Below are positions 11,451 through 22,445 of a DNA stretch of 64,000 nucleotides, piece after piece. Source of the DNA: Notospermus geniculatus (taxonomy: Eukaryota > Nemertea > Pilidiophora > Heteronemertea > Lineidae); assembly GCA_002633025.1 (NCBI GenBank), contig NMRB01000045.1, positions 539,792 to 603,791 of the forward strand. The letters run 5' to 3'. The notes beneath the pieces were generated by a model. It had not been told where the DNA came from and did no database searches. It was given only the letters and a program-made list of their open reading frames with translations. The position numbers were made by a program, and so were the translations under genes. Position 1 is the first letter of the stretch; the number at the start of each line of letters is the position of its first letter.

Positions 11451-12025
11451 TTGAATGGTCAGTCAATGGATCATGTTGATGAGGACCGATACATGTTGCT
11501 AGGTGCAGCGGTTAATATGCTGAGCATTATGTTTAGGAAGTATAGATGTATATTGTATACTTTTTGGGAAGGTAAAAGTAACAATTTGAATCTAGTTACT
11601 AGGAAATTTGCTACTTACTTTGGAACTTTATGCGTGACGTGTTTGTATGATGTCATTTGTTTCCTGTTATGTGTAAATGATTCCTTGATTTTGCGATGTG
11701 GTGATGTTCACCCTAATCCTTGACCGGTGGGTGAGTTGTCAGATTTTTCTATTTTTCACATGAACATACGTGGTTTGAAGGCTAGATTTAATTGAGGCAG
11801 AGATTTGTGATGATTTTTACCCTGATATTTTGGCATTTTCTGAAACGCATCTTGATGCGGATACAAGTAACGAAAGCCTTAGGTTAGATGGTTACCCAAA
11901 TATTTTAAGAAAATACTTTATCGAGTTAGTGGAGGTGTATGAGGATAATGATCGTGAAGTTTTATGGCTAAAAATAGTGTGTAATCATTTGTCATCTGTG
12001 GTTGGAATAATATACAGGAATCCAG
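11451..12025 (+). pseudogene. LINE (CR1/L2-like), endonuclease N-terminal part
   Basis: The translation contains LILRCGDVHPNP, the entry motif of the apurinic-type endonuclease of CR1/L2-like non-LTR retrotransposons. It is followed, after stops and frame changes, by FHMNIRGLKA, DILAFSETHLDAD and VVGIIYRNP, all typical endonuclease blocks. Several stop codons show decay. The fragment ends exactly where the Harbinger element begins and continues at 13444. These LINEs copy themselves by target-primed reverse transcription; this copy is dead. Family is inferred from motifs only. Confidence 0.8.
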
Positions 12026-13440
12026 GGGCCATATTCATAAAACGCTTCTAAGCCTAGTTGACAAATAAATTGGCCTGTAGTTGGCTACTATCCCTAGTTG
12101 ACTTCCAAGCGTTATTCATAAAATGTTGCTAGGCCTAGTTGCATGCTAGGTTGGCTGCTAAAGTTAGAGGTGATCTGGGGTACCTCTAAGTCACTAGTTG
12201 CCAACTATTTTATTTTCCTGCTTGGTACTGACAAGGCAACATGGCAAGGAAACTCCTTGAGATTGTGGAAATTGGCGAAACGTGCCGTGCTTTACACCGA
12301 CAGCGAGTATTTAGAGACAGCGGAAACCCTGTAGATATCTTCAGTGATGATGAAATGATTCCGATATACAGATTCTCACGGGAAGAAATAATGTTCATCA
12401 CGGACTTAGTTACCCCAGATATCGAGCATCCAACAAAACGATACAAGGCTCTTCTTCCTTATCAGCAAGTCACTCTTGCCCTGCAATATTACGCATCGGG
12501 AACATTTTCATACATTGTTGGGGGTTCCATTACAACCCATCATGTTTCAAATGCAGTGACGTAGGCCTACATGATAAGATGTCAACGTCATCGTCAAACT
12601 TGAAAATGATATCACTCAAACTTATGTTATTGAGGATGCCCATTTTGATTATGCAATAACCTTGATGATCAGCATCACGGTCTAACATATGACAATTTCC
12701 ATTCTTATCTAATGAACCTAAGGGAACCATATATGCCATTTTCAATATCCTCTTGTTAATGGAACGATAAAATGACAATGAGAGCATCTACGTGATGTAA
12801 CTGAGTTTAGACTTCACTTCTTCCCTGAGCGGCCAAGTTAGTATCCAAGACAGCGATGGTAAACAAATTAGAATCATTGATGTTTAAGTAGCCTATATTA
12901 AATCAAACTGCACTTACAAAGTGCCCTGTCACTGATTCCAGTTAATACATGATCTTCACATTTGTGAATTATGAAAAACAAGTGTAGTTCGAATTACAAA
13001 TCAAACAAACCATTCCCTTCTTCGTGCGAGCAACTGGGGCACACCGTGTACAGTGACAGATAGGCCTAATGACTGGTGTTCAATGTAAATTTACTACAAA
13101 ATTTAAAGTAAAAGCATTTGCTACCTTTTATAAATATCAGCCATTGGCCACAATGCATAAAACATCATCCCCTACAGAACCTATGACCTTAGTGTCCTCA
13201 AAGTAAACACTCAGCCCATTGAAATTGAAACTGACATATTGTGGTTTTTGTGGTTTGGCCGTCTTCCCACATTCTAGTTCACAACTATTATTTTCTAGCT
13301 GGCAACTAGTTAGAAGGGTTCCTAGTGCTGTTTTATGAATAGAAAAATAGATGTCAACTAACAAGAAGGCAACTACTGAGTTAGAAGCCAACTATCCCCT
13401 AGTTGGCAACTATTTTAGCAGCCTTTTATGAATATGGCCC
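12026..13440 (+). mobile_element. PIF/Harbinger element, internally deleted
   Basis: The ends are GGGCCATATTCATAAAA and its complement. CAG flanks both sides (12023-12025 and 13441-13443), the 3 bp duplication of PIF/Harbinger elements. Inside, 12241-12564 encodes the N-terminal part of a HARBI1-type transposase; the catalytic remainder is absent, so this is a deletion derivative. CTAGTTGACAAC-like motifs repeat near both ends. It sits inside the LINE. Its 3' third is related to 21720-22165. Confidence 0.85.
12241..12564 (+). pseudogene. HARBI1-like transposase, N-terminal fragment
   Basis: The 107 aa frame shows the conserved start of Harbinger nucleases: VFRDSGNPVDIF, then YRFSREEIMFITDLVTPDI, then LALQYYASGTFSYIVGG. 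Full-length relatives are about 350 aa and carry a DDE catalytic triad in the later part; none of that region is present because the frame stops at 12562. The normal role is cut-and-paste nuclease of Harbinger transposons, acting with a Myb/SANT partner, which is not seen here. It starts at the first ATG of the open frame, about 215 bp inside the element. Confidence 0.8.
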
Positions 13441-13458
13441 CAGTTCTCTTAGTACATT

Positions 13459-14236
13459 GGGTGAGGTCAGAATTCCGTGTATGTTATGTCTTATGTGTCA
13501 ATGTTACAGATCTGTAACAGATATGTAACATTTACCACCAATTCTGACCTCACGACAAACAGCCACGTAACATGGCTGTTAGTGTTACAGATCTGTTTAA
13601 ATAGATCTATTTTAACAGCTCCTGTTACAGGACATGTTAAGTCTAACAGAACTGTTACAGGCATGTAACAGGTGGTGTTAATTCAATCAAGGTGGACTGA
13701 AATCTGTTAAACCAAATTTCTTTGTAACTTTGGTAATTCTTGATGAAATAAGCTGGGGTTTTTACTAAATTGCTTGGAAGAGACCCCTCTTCATTTTGAA
13801 CACACTGGTTAAAATATGCAGAAATTTCCCTACATTTTAGAAATTTTAACCACTTAGTGGTTAAGAATCTGTAACACCGTCAAGAGGTCAGAATTTCTCA
13901 TGTTAGTGTTATGTTATTGTTACAACCATATTTGTTTGGACAAACTGTGTTCAAGAAGATGTTTGCTCTGGAAAGGGGTGAAAACTTTGTCCAAGTGCCT
14001 GCCAAAGGTAATGAGCCTTCAGAGAGACACATAAGACTCACACAGGAGCAGCTGGATGAGTTGGTTAACGATTTTCATGCTAACAGGCTGTTAGCAGCCT
14101 GTTAACAGGATGTTAACAGGCTGCTAACCACAGCCCCTTTTCAACAGTGTTGAAGGGGCTGTGGTAAATGTTGAAATTGACAGATCTGTAACACTAGCAC
14201 ATAACACATAACATACACGGAATTCTGACCTCACCC
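13459..14236. mobile_element. TIR element packed with palindromic GTTACAGATCTGTAAC motifs
   Basis: GGGTGAGGTCAGAATTCCG (the match continues through GTATGTTATG) is exactly inverted at the right end. ATT flanks both sides (13456-13458, 14237-14239). The interior carries many partial palindromes, such as TGTTACAGATCTGTAACA, CTGTTACAGGACATG and TGTTAACAGGCTGCTAAC. An open frame at 13911-14105 ends in a region rich in E, R and L that I do not recognise. With a 3 bp duplication it may be Harbinger-like, but no transposase is present. It is inserted in the LINE. Confidence 0.75.
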
Positions 14237-14239
14237 ATT

Positions 14240-14697
14240 GGGACAAAAAACTGTCTGTAAACATTGGCAAGGTTGTTGATGCATATGGATATTATTCTGA
14301 CTGGGGATTTCAATGAGAATTTACTAAACCCAAACATGAAACATTTAAAAAATATCATATCTATGTTTGCTTTTCGGCAACTTGTGAATGAACCTACTAG
14401 AGTAACTGAAACCAGTCAAACTCTACTAGATCCATTTATATGTGGTGAGGCAATTGCCAGAAATGTGAAAACATGTGAGGTGCTCCCTGCATCATATAGT
14501 GACCATAATTCTGTACTTGTGAAGATCAATATATTGTCAATTCAAAGTTGAAAATGTTAAGCGTTCTGTTTGGAAATTTCACCAAGCAGATTGGGAGTTA
14601 TTTAGAAATGACCTTATCGAAAATCACTTAGACGGTCTTTTTCAGGGGCATCTACCAGTAAATACTATTGCTACATCAATCTCAGCAATCATCTTAA
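14240..14697 (+). pseudogene. LINE endonuclease, C-terminal part
   Basis: The translation gives IILTGDFNENLL, LVNEPTRVTE, LLDPFICG and SYSDHNSVLV, the conserved C-terminal blocks of a CR1/L2-like endonuclease, including the catalytic GDFN and SDH motifs. Frame changes are present. It continues the 11451-12025 fragment and is interrupted at the TTAA at 14694-14697, resuming at 22563. Confidence 0.85.
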
Positions 14698-14862
14698 AGG
14701 GACTCTAGAGGGAACTCGCGGATACCACGGATATTCGTCAGTTCAATATCTCAATCATAGGTGGCAGGTCGCAATAATAGTTTATCAATTTGTCGATAGA
14801 TGGCGCGAGTATGAAAGTATCAGTACGCATGCGCAGGTACAAGGCAGAATCGCGGGAAATTC

Positions 14863-14870
14863 TATAAATA
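14863..14870 (+). promoter_or_regulatory. TATA box in left inverted end of the transposon
   Basis: TATAAATA lies 165 bp inside the left end, within a block shared in inverted order with the right end. It faces the transposase gene. Use as its promoter is inferred from position; the coding start is about 1 kb downstream, leaving a long leader or an unseen 5' intron. Confidence 0.55.
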
Positions 14871-17717
14871 GCTCTGGGGAACACATGATCACGTCAGACA
14901 TGGAATTCCGAGCGTTAAAAATAGACACAAGTTAATGAGGGGCTCAGAAAAGGTCGATACCAGCATGGAGGTATAATAAAGAAGGAGAGAGAACGGCCCT
15001 TGCCCCTTATCATAATCCCCACGCAATCCAATTAACGCCATTGTATGGCCAATTAGCACCCTATTCAACGCGCACACCACATGCGGCTTTGTGTTCGATC
15101 ATCCGTTCCGACAAGCGATGGATTTGCAGCGCCCTCTTTATACCTGCGTAGAGTGGTCGAAAATTTTGTTCTGCGGTTTTTCCCAAGTGGCGGAGACAAC
15201 AGTAATGGCGTCTTGTTGATCGAAATGCTGGAAAATTTCTCGACAATTTGGTTAAAAAATCGTCAAAATCGGCTCATAATTACCCAAGTTTCGATCGAAT
15301 TAAGGTTTGTAGTACACTAACTTTGAAATAAAGTTTAAGTAGGTTCGTAAATACTTCTAAAAGATAAGTTTGGTGCATCATTTAATAGAGGAAGTTTCGA
15401 TCTACACTTTGAACAAAATGGCGTGTGTGCGAGGTGGTGCGAGGTTGGTGAATTTGTGGTTTGAAAACTAGTCATTTTGCGTACCCGCAAGGCGGATGGA
15501 GCCGACGGCATATTGATTAGGGGTTTCTTCACAAATGTCACAGCCTGCATTAAATTTAGACTAGACAAATACGTGATAATTTGTTGATTGATATGGGTTG
15601 GCCTTTGGCTTTTGGGGTTGGCTGGCCATGATTTAGCCTAGGCCCAGGGCAGGGCAGGCAACTAAATTTGAGATTTTCAGATCTAGGCCTAGGCCTGTGC
15701 ACAGCCCAATAGGGAGATGACTTCTCCCTGATAGTGATATACCATGATATGGGATTCAGTTCAGTATTTGCAGGACTTGAAGAATGATACCTACTTTTTT
15801 CCCCTGCAGGTGAATGTTACGAGGCCTAGGCCTAACCGACCCAGGCTGAGCTGGCTTCTTCTGAACCCCCTGCACCTGCGATTGGATATGATGGATCTTT
15901 CATCAGTTTGCCGATTATGTGGGACATCAAATATCATTAGGGACAATCATACACCATGCCCAAAAGAAAGGTTTGCCAAGTGTTTGCAGCGTGCTTATAA
16001 ATTATCTGTTGAGAATGATGTGCCATCCGTCCACCCCAAATTCATATGTGAAGCATGCAAAAGAAAACTTGAGCGATGGTGGTCCAAAGGTCAGTACAAA
16101 GGGCAAGTGCCGAACATCACACTGGCGGAATTTCAGCTTCCAAAAGATCTGCAAGATGATGACAAGTCAGAACGTGAGTTTTGGGACATTGTAAAGGAAA
16201 GTGGAAAGCAGTGTGGCTTCATCGTCATGGACCAACAGGACTCTGGTGTCTTGCTAATGGTCATTGATGATGATGGATTTCCAAGGAAAACGCTGAGAAT
16301 CAAACACGATAAGTCTGCGAGTGCAACAATCCTCAGTCATCCCTTTGACATCCAAAGCATTTTTTCTTCTGATGCCTTGGACAATAGAAATGTATTAGAA
16401 CTTCTGCAGACATTTGCAAAAATCAACCCCTGTCCTGGAATTTCTGGATTTGGTGATTTGTGCCTCAGTCTCGCTCCGCATGGCAGAGCAGCAATTCTGA
16501 ATTCTGAGGGAAAGATTGAAGCAATGGAGGATATGAAGTGTAGTGTGAGAACAAATGTCATTCGTCATGTCAGTTGTGAATTAACCAACAATTGTCAAGT
16601 GTGCATTCACTATCGGGCCAATTTATATTCAAAGCGTACGTATTTGTGCAAGAAAGAGAATGTCTCCAAGGACCCCCTGTCAAGTCACGCAAGAAATGAC
16701 AGGTTGTCACATGAGGAACTGGAATGGAAACTGAAATTGTCTACGGCTGAAAGAAGACACCTGAAACGCAAAGTATGCTGCCTTGAGGACAAAGTCGATG
16801 AAATGCTCATGAAGGAGAGTGTAATAATTTCTGAGAAAATGAACAAAAGTCTCCAGCAGGTGATGGATGACAACGGTGGGAGTGTTGAAAACTCATTTGA
16901 ACAGGGATCAATGATGCACCTTCTATGGCAACAACAATTGAAGGCGGCGAAGAAGCCAGCAAAACAGATGCGTTGGCATCCAGCCCTGATTCGCTGGTGT
17001 ATTGCCCTTCATGCGAAAAGTCCAGCAGCATATAAGATGATTGGTCGCTCAAAAATATTGCGACTCCCGCATGAAAGCACACTGCGGGACTACACACATT
17101 TTACAACTGGCAAGAGTGGCTTCAACTTCAGTGTTCTTGAGAGGATCGTCCATGACCACCTCCCGCCTGATGTTCCAGACTTCAAAAGGAATGTGGCCCT
17201 CGCTTATGATGAAATGAAAGTAAAAGCAGGACTAGTGTATTCAGCAGAGACTGGGGAATTAATAGGATTTTGCGATTTGGGTGATGTGAACAGTGAACTT
17301 GCCCAGTTGGCAAAACAGTGCCTGGAGGAGCATGATGAACCAAAAGTTGCAACCCATGTTATTGCATTTATGATACGTGGACTTTTTAGCCATCTTGAGG
17401 AAACGTTTGCTTTCTTCCCTTGTGTTGGGTTCACCAGTCATCAACTGTACAATGTTGTCTGGGAAGCAGTTGGACATCTGGAGTTTCATGGATTTTTAGT
17501 TCGCGCCTTCATTTCTGATGGAGCATCGCCAAACAGACGATTCTATCGGCTTCATGCAGCTGCTGATCCTGAGAACGTTACTTACTATACAGTAAATCTG
17601 TTCGACCCTGAGGAGAAAAGAAAGATTTATTTCATCTGTGACCCACCCCACTTAATGAAGACAGTTCGAAATAACTGGGAAAATAGTGGCTATCACAACA
17701 AGACAAGGAATCTCTGG

Positions 17718-17827
17718 GTGAGTAACCAATCACTTTTATTGCAATCACAATCAATTTCAAGTTTGTTCGTGACTAACTGTACATGGAATATTTACACATG
17801 TTGCATTATCTATTTCATTATTTTCAG
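17718..17827 (+). other. Transposase intron 1
   Basis: Donor GTGAGT follows the NLW codons and acceptor TTTTCAG precedes TACAATGGACAG. The reading frame runs on through the intron to 17861, so an unspliced read-through product is possible, as known for the germline-restricted third intron of the Drosophila P element. That comparison is only an analogy. Confidence 0.75.
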
Positions 17828-18046
17828 TACAATGGACAGCCAATTAAATGGACACAGTTGATGAATCTGGTGGAGAGCGGTGGACGATTCAAACTGGTCA
17901 ACAAAGTAACCTATGATCACTTGCATCTCACCCCCTCCCTCCGTATGAAGGTCAAGTTGGCAACTCAGGTAAAAATTATGATAATATATAGCAGTCTGCA
18001 TCATCTGCCATGTCAATCATGTCAGTCAGTTGCATGCTTGATGCAC

Positions 18047-18068
18047 CCATGGAGCTATAATACCTCCA
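18047..18068. repeat. 22 bp micro-hairpin with 8 bp flanking duplication
   Basis: CATGGAGCTATAAT followed by ACCTCCAT forms a near-perfect palindrome. GATGCACC lies directly on both sides (18039-18046 and 18069-18076). It sits in transposase intron 2. Confidence 0.6.
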
Positions 18069-18701
18069 TGATGCACCACACATTTTGAAAAACAAATTCA
18101 CCGATCATTACTTAATAGATAACGGCAATGCCTTTCCTATTCTACAGGTACTTAGCACAAGTGTGGCGGATGCATTCGCAATAGAAAACCGACCTGACAC
18201 CCAGTCTGTCCAAAAGTTCGTGAGAATGATGGATATGTGTTCTTCGACTGTTTGAATGTGTCCAACAAGAAGACTGGTTTAAAAAAGAGGAAACCGGCAG
18301 CTGAAGTGTATAGAGACCCTGAAGACTGGCGATTTAAGGTCAGTTAATATTACTGTGGTAAAATTCACCGCAGCAAAATACTGCACTTCCCAAACATATT
18401 GATTTAATGACATGACTTCAGACATTTCATATTTAATGTTACAGTGGCTGGAGGAAGATTTCCTGGAAGGTTTCATTAATGATTGGGATGCAAAAGCTCA
18501 GGCTGTGCCAGACTTGACGAAGAACGAAAAAAACAGATTATGCCTCAGCAGAGAAACACTGGAGGGAATAAGAATTACAGGTAATTATCATCTTGAGTTA
18601 AGTTATTGCATGTAGCATGGAGGTTATGCAACTTCTCGGAGTAACTGCTAGATGTACATGTACGTATTTCAATGCCAAGCAGGTCACTACATAAAACAAA
18701 C

Positions 18702-18746
18702 CATGGAGGTATAATATTATAATATATAATATATTATACCTCCATG
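18702..18746. repeat. 45 bp micro-hairpin in transposase intron 4
   Basis: CATGGAGGTATAATATTATA is exactly inverted across an AT-rich centre to end in TATTATACCTCCATG. ATAAAACA lies at 18691-18698 and again at 18747-18754, an imperfect flanking duplication. The arm sequence matches the 18047 hairpin and the inner inverted block of the transposon at 14964 and 21221. Confidence 0.6.
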
Positions 18747-19168
18747 ATAAAACACAAAAAGGTAGAGAACATTGGTTTTGATTACCTGTCAAATTTATTT
18801 TCAGTAAAGGCATTTGTTGCACTTGTGAAGGAATTACTGAGTTTACCCGGAGTTGAGTTCTTCCTTTCGGAGAAGTTATCACAGGACCCTCTGGAGGAAT
18901 ACTTCTCCAAGCAAAGAGGCATTGGTGGAAGATCTGAGAACCCAACTGTTCTTCAGTTCCAGAACAATGCTTTGGCAATACAGGTAGCCAGATCACCTGC
19001 TGTTCTGTCGTCTACAAGAGGCAATTTTGAACATCATGATGGTACAATGGAACTTGATGATACACCCATGCAAAAAAGACCAAGAAGGAAATAGACACCA
19101 AAGTGGTATGTGTACTCAGGAAGTATTACAGAGGTTGCGATCAGCAGCTTATTGACCATTTCACGGAT

Positions 19169-20986
19169 CTAGACTTCACAGTTTTCCTTCAGTTTTTTCC
19201 GAAGAGGCTTTTCTGCCTTCGTGCTGACTGTAGCTTCCTTCGTTCGAAGAGCGTATGTATATGCACTTATAAATGCTCTACAACGGAGGTTCACCCAGTT
19301 TGCAACTAATTTCCTGAACAAAACATGCTTAAGTCGGTCATCATTAACCTTCTTCGTAACAGTAGCAAATCCAATCTTTACCAGTTCATTCTTTTCAATT
19401 TCAGCCACAAGTTTTTGATGCACATTCGTGTTCTGCAAATTCTTCATGTTTGATGCACAAAGTACTGGAGATGCCACGAGTTCCATTCGTCGAAAGAGAA
19501 TGTACAGGTCATCGTCTATATGACAGAGTCCGCCCCTGTCTTTGACATCCAACATCTTCTTTGTGTACGTCAGGAAGTTTTCACCTGTGTCCTTGTTCCC
19601 GGTTTCATTCCAAGATCCAACGATGCTGGCACAAGCTGCAGCAGATTTATTTTTCTCTGAATGTCGTGTGAAATACCGAAAGAGTTTGCAGCAAACGTAG
19701 CCTGAAGCATATCGAAGAATTTGTTCTTCAGTTGAAGTCAGCTTTTGTGCAGGTTCTTTTTCGACTAATTTCGATGGAAAGCCTGCATTGGTACGTTTCA
19801 AGATTTCAAGTAAAAGTCCTTGATACAGCATTTGTTTGATGAATGCTAGGTTCCTTTCTGAAATCGATGAGTGATCAGTCACAATAGTTTTGAACAACTT
19901 GTCATTTTCTGGGTTCTGTCGAAATCTGTGGAACTTTGCAATATGAGGATCAAACGAATGATGTGGTGTACTTGAGGACAATCCCAGTTCCTTCCACATT
20001 GCCAAAACCAGATGTTGTACGGCCGCCTTAGCTTCATCAGCCATAGAAGATGAGTGCAATGAATGAATGTCTTTGTAAACCATTGGAAGTTTGGTAGCCG
20101 TTGTCGACAGTGCTTCTTGGAAAATGTTAAGGGCATCTTCCTTTACATCCTCTTCTTTATATTCTGAAACTGTAAAATAATTTGCATTTCAATACTATTG
20201 ACAACGCTACGCCATTTTAAACATTGTAGTAGACAATATGTACTGTAAGTTTCTACCAAGTAAAGTGTAAATAGAATATACAGGCTTTGTAAGCCATACT
20301 CACTTATTATCCTTTTTGTATTCCTTGATTTCTTAACCTCGTTGGTGGTGGTGTCACTGTTGGACGGCCTGGTATCTGTTGCTGCTGTCGTCTCTTTTTG
20401 TTTGGCTGTGTTCAGTGTCTTGGGCATGACAGGTGGGGCTTGACTAGTCGCATTATCTCCCTGGGCCTGCTGAACAACATGGAGGACTGCAGAAAAACAA
20501 GGAATAAACAGGATTCAGAATTATTTGGCAATGAATCATCATCAGTGATGACATGAAAAGCCAGTCATCTTGAAGCCACAGACGGCCTGGACCTCGCTTG
20601 GCGACATGTCATGGGCCTTGTTAGTTGTTTACAACCTACTTACCTCCTGCAGTAGGCCGAGGCCTAGTAGTAGTAGACCTAGATCGCTTCTTGTTTCTCC
20701 CCTTGGTCCCACGGCAGCTATCGCACAGCCATTTTCCTGCTGGGACCGTGTCGGGAGTGATCCCCACACATTCGTAGTGGAACCAGCTGACGGCGCAATC
20801 CTTCCCTTCACACATAATCATTTCCTCCGTTTCGGCCCCTCTGCAAATGCAGTATGTATCCGCAATATCCTCCGTATCTTCTAGCGTCATTATATCGTCA
20901 TCATCCGCGAAAAAACATTCTAATTCATCAGCTGTCAAAAAATCGCCACTCCGGTACGCGGCCATCTTGATCTTTTTGGGAATCAT
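19169..20986 (-). CDS. PHD-finger partner protein of the transposon, three exons
   Basis: Exons on the - strand: 20986-20644, 20486-20304, 20169-19169; splice sites are GT/AG and phases agree, giving an intact 508 aa frame. Residues 45-91 form a Cys4-His-Cys3 PHD finger (YCICRG, MCEGKDC, WFHYEC, KWLCDSC) very like the ING family, which binds histone H3 trimethylated at lysine 4; the aromatic Y and W of the binding cage are present. The N terminus is acidic and a Thr/Ser-rich linker follows. The last ~330 residues hold ILRYASGYVCCKLFRYF and other blocks found in transposon-encoded proteins, but I cannot name the domain. Its stop lies 74 bp from the transposase stop, tail to tail. A role in targeting or regulating transposition at active chromatin is inferred, not shown. 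Confidence 0.85.
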
Positions 20987-21195
20987 GGGAATGACAGCCG
21001 ACTATAGCCGAATGTGCCTCGGCAAATATCGGAACTTGGCGGAATTTACCGAACCATCCACTCGGCATTTTCCGGTTGCCGAGTGACGTAATTACGCACT
21101 AATCCTGGTAATTAACACCTCGCAGCGATGTTTGTTTAAGGTGATTAGGCTTAAGTACTGTGCAAACATCGGAACGGATGATTGTACGTTTGAAG

Positions 21196-21245
21196 TCGGG
21201 GCCGTTCTCTCTCCTTCTTTATTATACCTCCATGATACCAGCCAA
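21196..21245. repeat. Inner inverted block of the transposon, right copy
   Basis: GGGGCCGTTCTCTCTCCTTC and TTTATTATACCTCCATGATA are the inverted counterpart of 14952-14998. This marks the inner part of the long, now interrupted, terminal inverted repeat. Confidence 0.7.
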
Positions 21246-21719
21246 TCTCTTAACATTACATAATATCTATTTATTGGGAAGTGTGGTGCTGGCGATTTAG
21301 CGATGTTTATAATAAGGAATTAAACCTTGTCATTGCATGGTTGAATGGCAAGGTTGATGACAGTGTATTAAACTCGACCGTTGTGGTGTTTTTATGTTTG
21401 TCTGAGGGTATTCATGTCTACCATGTATACTGAGCATTGTGTGATGTTGAATCCCCTTTACACCACGAAATTTGCGCGGTGTTCGGTCTGCATGGACTGG
21501 GCATGGTTCGGTGCAAACGATGCCGTTCTATGGTGTTGCTCAAATTCCTGCCAATGAACACCCCCTCTGGGCGATGTCCCAAATTCAGCCCTTCAAGAAA
21601 ACAAAGAGTCCATGAAAAAACAAAGCTTTATCGTCAAGTTTTCCCCGAGAACTCGGTTAATGAAGTGTACTGTGCAGTGCTTTCTGATTCGACGGTCGCT
21701 ACACATCTTCAAATGCACA
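21246..21719. other. Unassigned sequence inside the transposon's right arm
   Basis: No match to the left arm. A frame around 21303-21430 reads ELNLVIAWLNGK, slightly similar to LINE reverse transcriptases, and 21437-21745 is open for 102 aa with a C-x2-C pair; neither is convincing. Probably inserted repeat material. Confidence 0.35.
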
Positions 21720-22165
21720 AATCTGATCAAATTAGAATCATTTGATATTTGAAGGAGCCTACATAAGTCAAACTACACTACAATTCAAAGTAAAAGCATT
21801 GCTAGCTTTTATAAATATCAGCCATAGCCTACAATCAAAAATTCATAAGCGAGCGCTCGCTCGCTTATGAATTTTTGCTACAATGCATAAAACATCATCC
21901 CCTACAGAACCTATGACCTTAGTGTCCCCAAAGTAAACGCTCAGCCCTTTGAAACTGACATCTTGTGGTTTTTGTGGTTTGGCCGTCTCCCCACATTCTA
22001 GTTCACAACTATTATTTTCTAGTTGGCAACTAGTTAGCAGGGTTCCTAGTGCCGTTTTATGAATAGAAAATTAGATGTCAACTAACAAGAAGGCAACTAG
22101 TGAGTTAGAAGCCAACTATCCCCTAGATACCAACTATTTTAGCAGCCTTTTATGAATATGGCCCA
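21720..22165 (+). mobile_element. Harbinger-related fragment (3' part)
   Basis: The segment matches 12862-13440 with deletions and ends in the same TTTTATGAATATGGCCC terminus. Its left end is not recognisable. It splits the right inverted repeat of the large transposon, so it arrived after that transposon or in an ancestral copy. Confidence 0.75.
21836..21877. mobile_element. 42 bp micro-hairpin insertion with 7 bp target duplication
   Basis: CAAAAATTCATAAGCGAG and its exact complement form two 18 bp arms around a 6-base loop CGCTCG. CTACAAT is duplicated on both sides (21829-21835, 21878-21884). The paralogous Harbinger copy at about 13138-13155 lacks the hairpin and has a single target region, so this is a real insertion. 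Confidence 0.8.
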
Positions 22166-22445
22166 CTCAGAATTTCATATTCGTTAGACTTTCCCTATGC
22201 TCGAAGCACTGAGAAAAGTCAACTTCAGCTTTCCTTTGGCTCAAGTCCCACCCCAACTGTGCAAACCACTAGCTACAATAAACGTCTGAGTATTCTGTGG
22301 TATATGTAATAGGATAATTATTCTAAATCTAATTGCATAATAGTAGTTTGTTCCGCCAGACCGTGGAGCTTTTCCATGAGGTGTACCTATTTTTAACGCG
22401 CGGAATTCCATGGCTGACGTGACATCATCATGGGTTCCCCAGAGC

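Larger units (their letters stand above)
15888..19094 (+). pseudogene. P-element/THAP9-type transposase, five exons, one frameshift
   Basis: Exons: 15888-17717, 17828-17968, 18148-18338, 18445-18580, 18805-19094, all with GT/AG sites and fitting phases. The product would be about 861 aa. Residues 8-57 form a zinc module (CRLC near 8-11, HPKFICEAC near 49-57); about 272-325 is a coiled coil; from about 360 comes the RNase H-like fold with AYDEM (D441), SDGASPNRRF (D544), DPPHLMK (585), and near the C terminus QDPLEEYFSKQ and GRSENPTVLQF. These match the P-element family cut-and-paste transposase. A 2 bp TG insertion at about 18236-18239 shifts the frame and stops at 18253, so the gene is broken here. 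No THAP domain is seen. An upstream ATG at 15744 is in frame but adds unconserved sequence; I prefer the Met pair at 15888. Confidence 0.88.

Noticed and set aside
21437-21745. 102-codon frame with a C-x2-C pair inside the transposon's right arm
   Set aside because: No recognised domain, and the region is composite repeat material; kept only as unassigned sequence.
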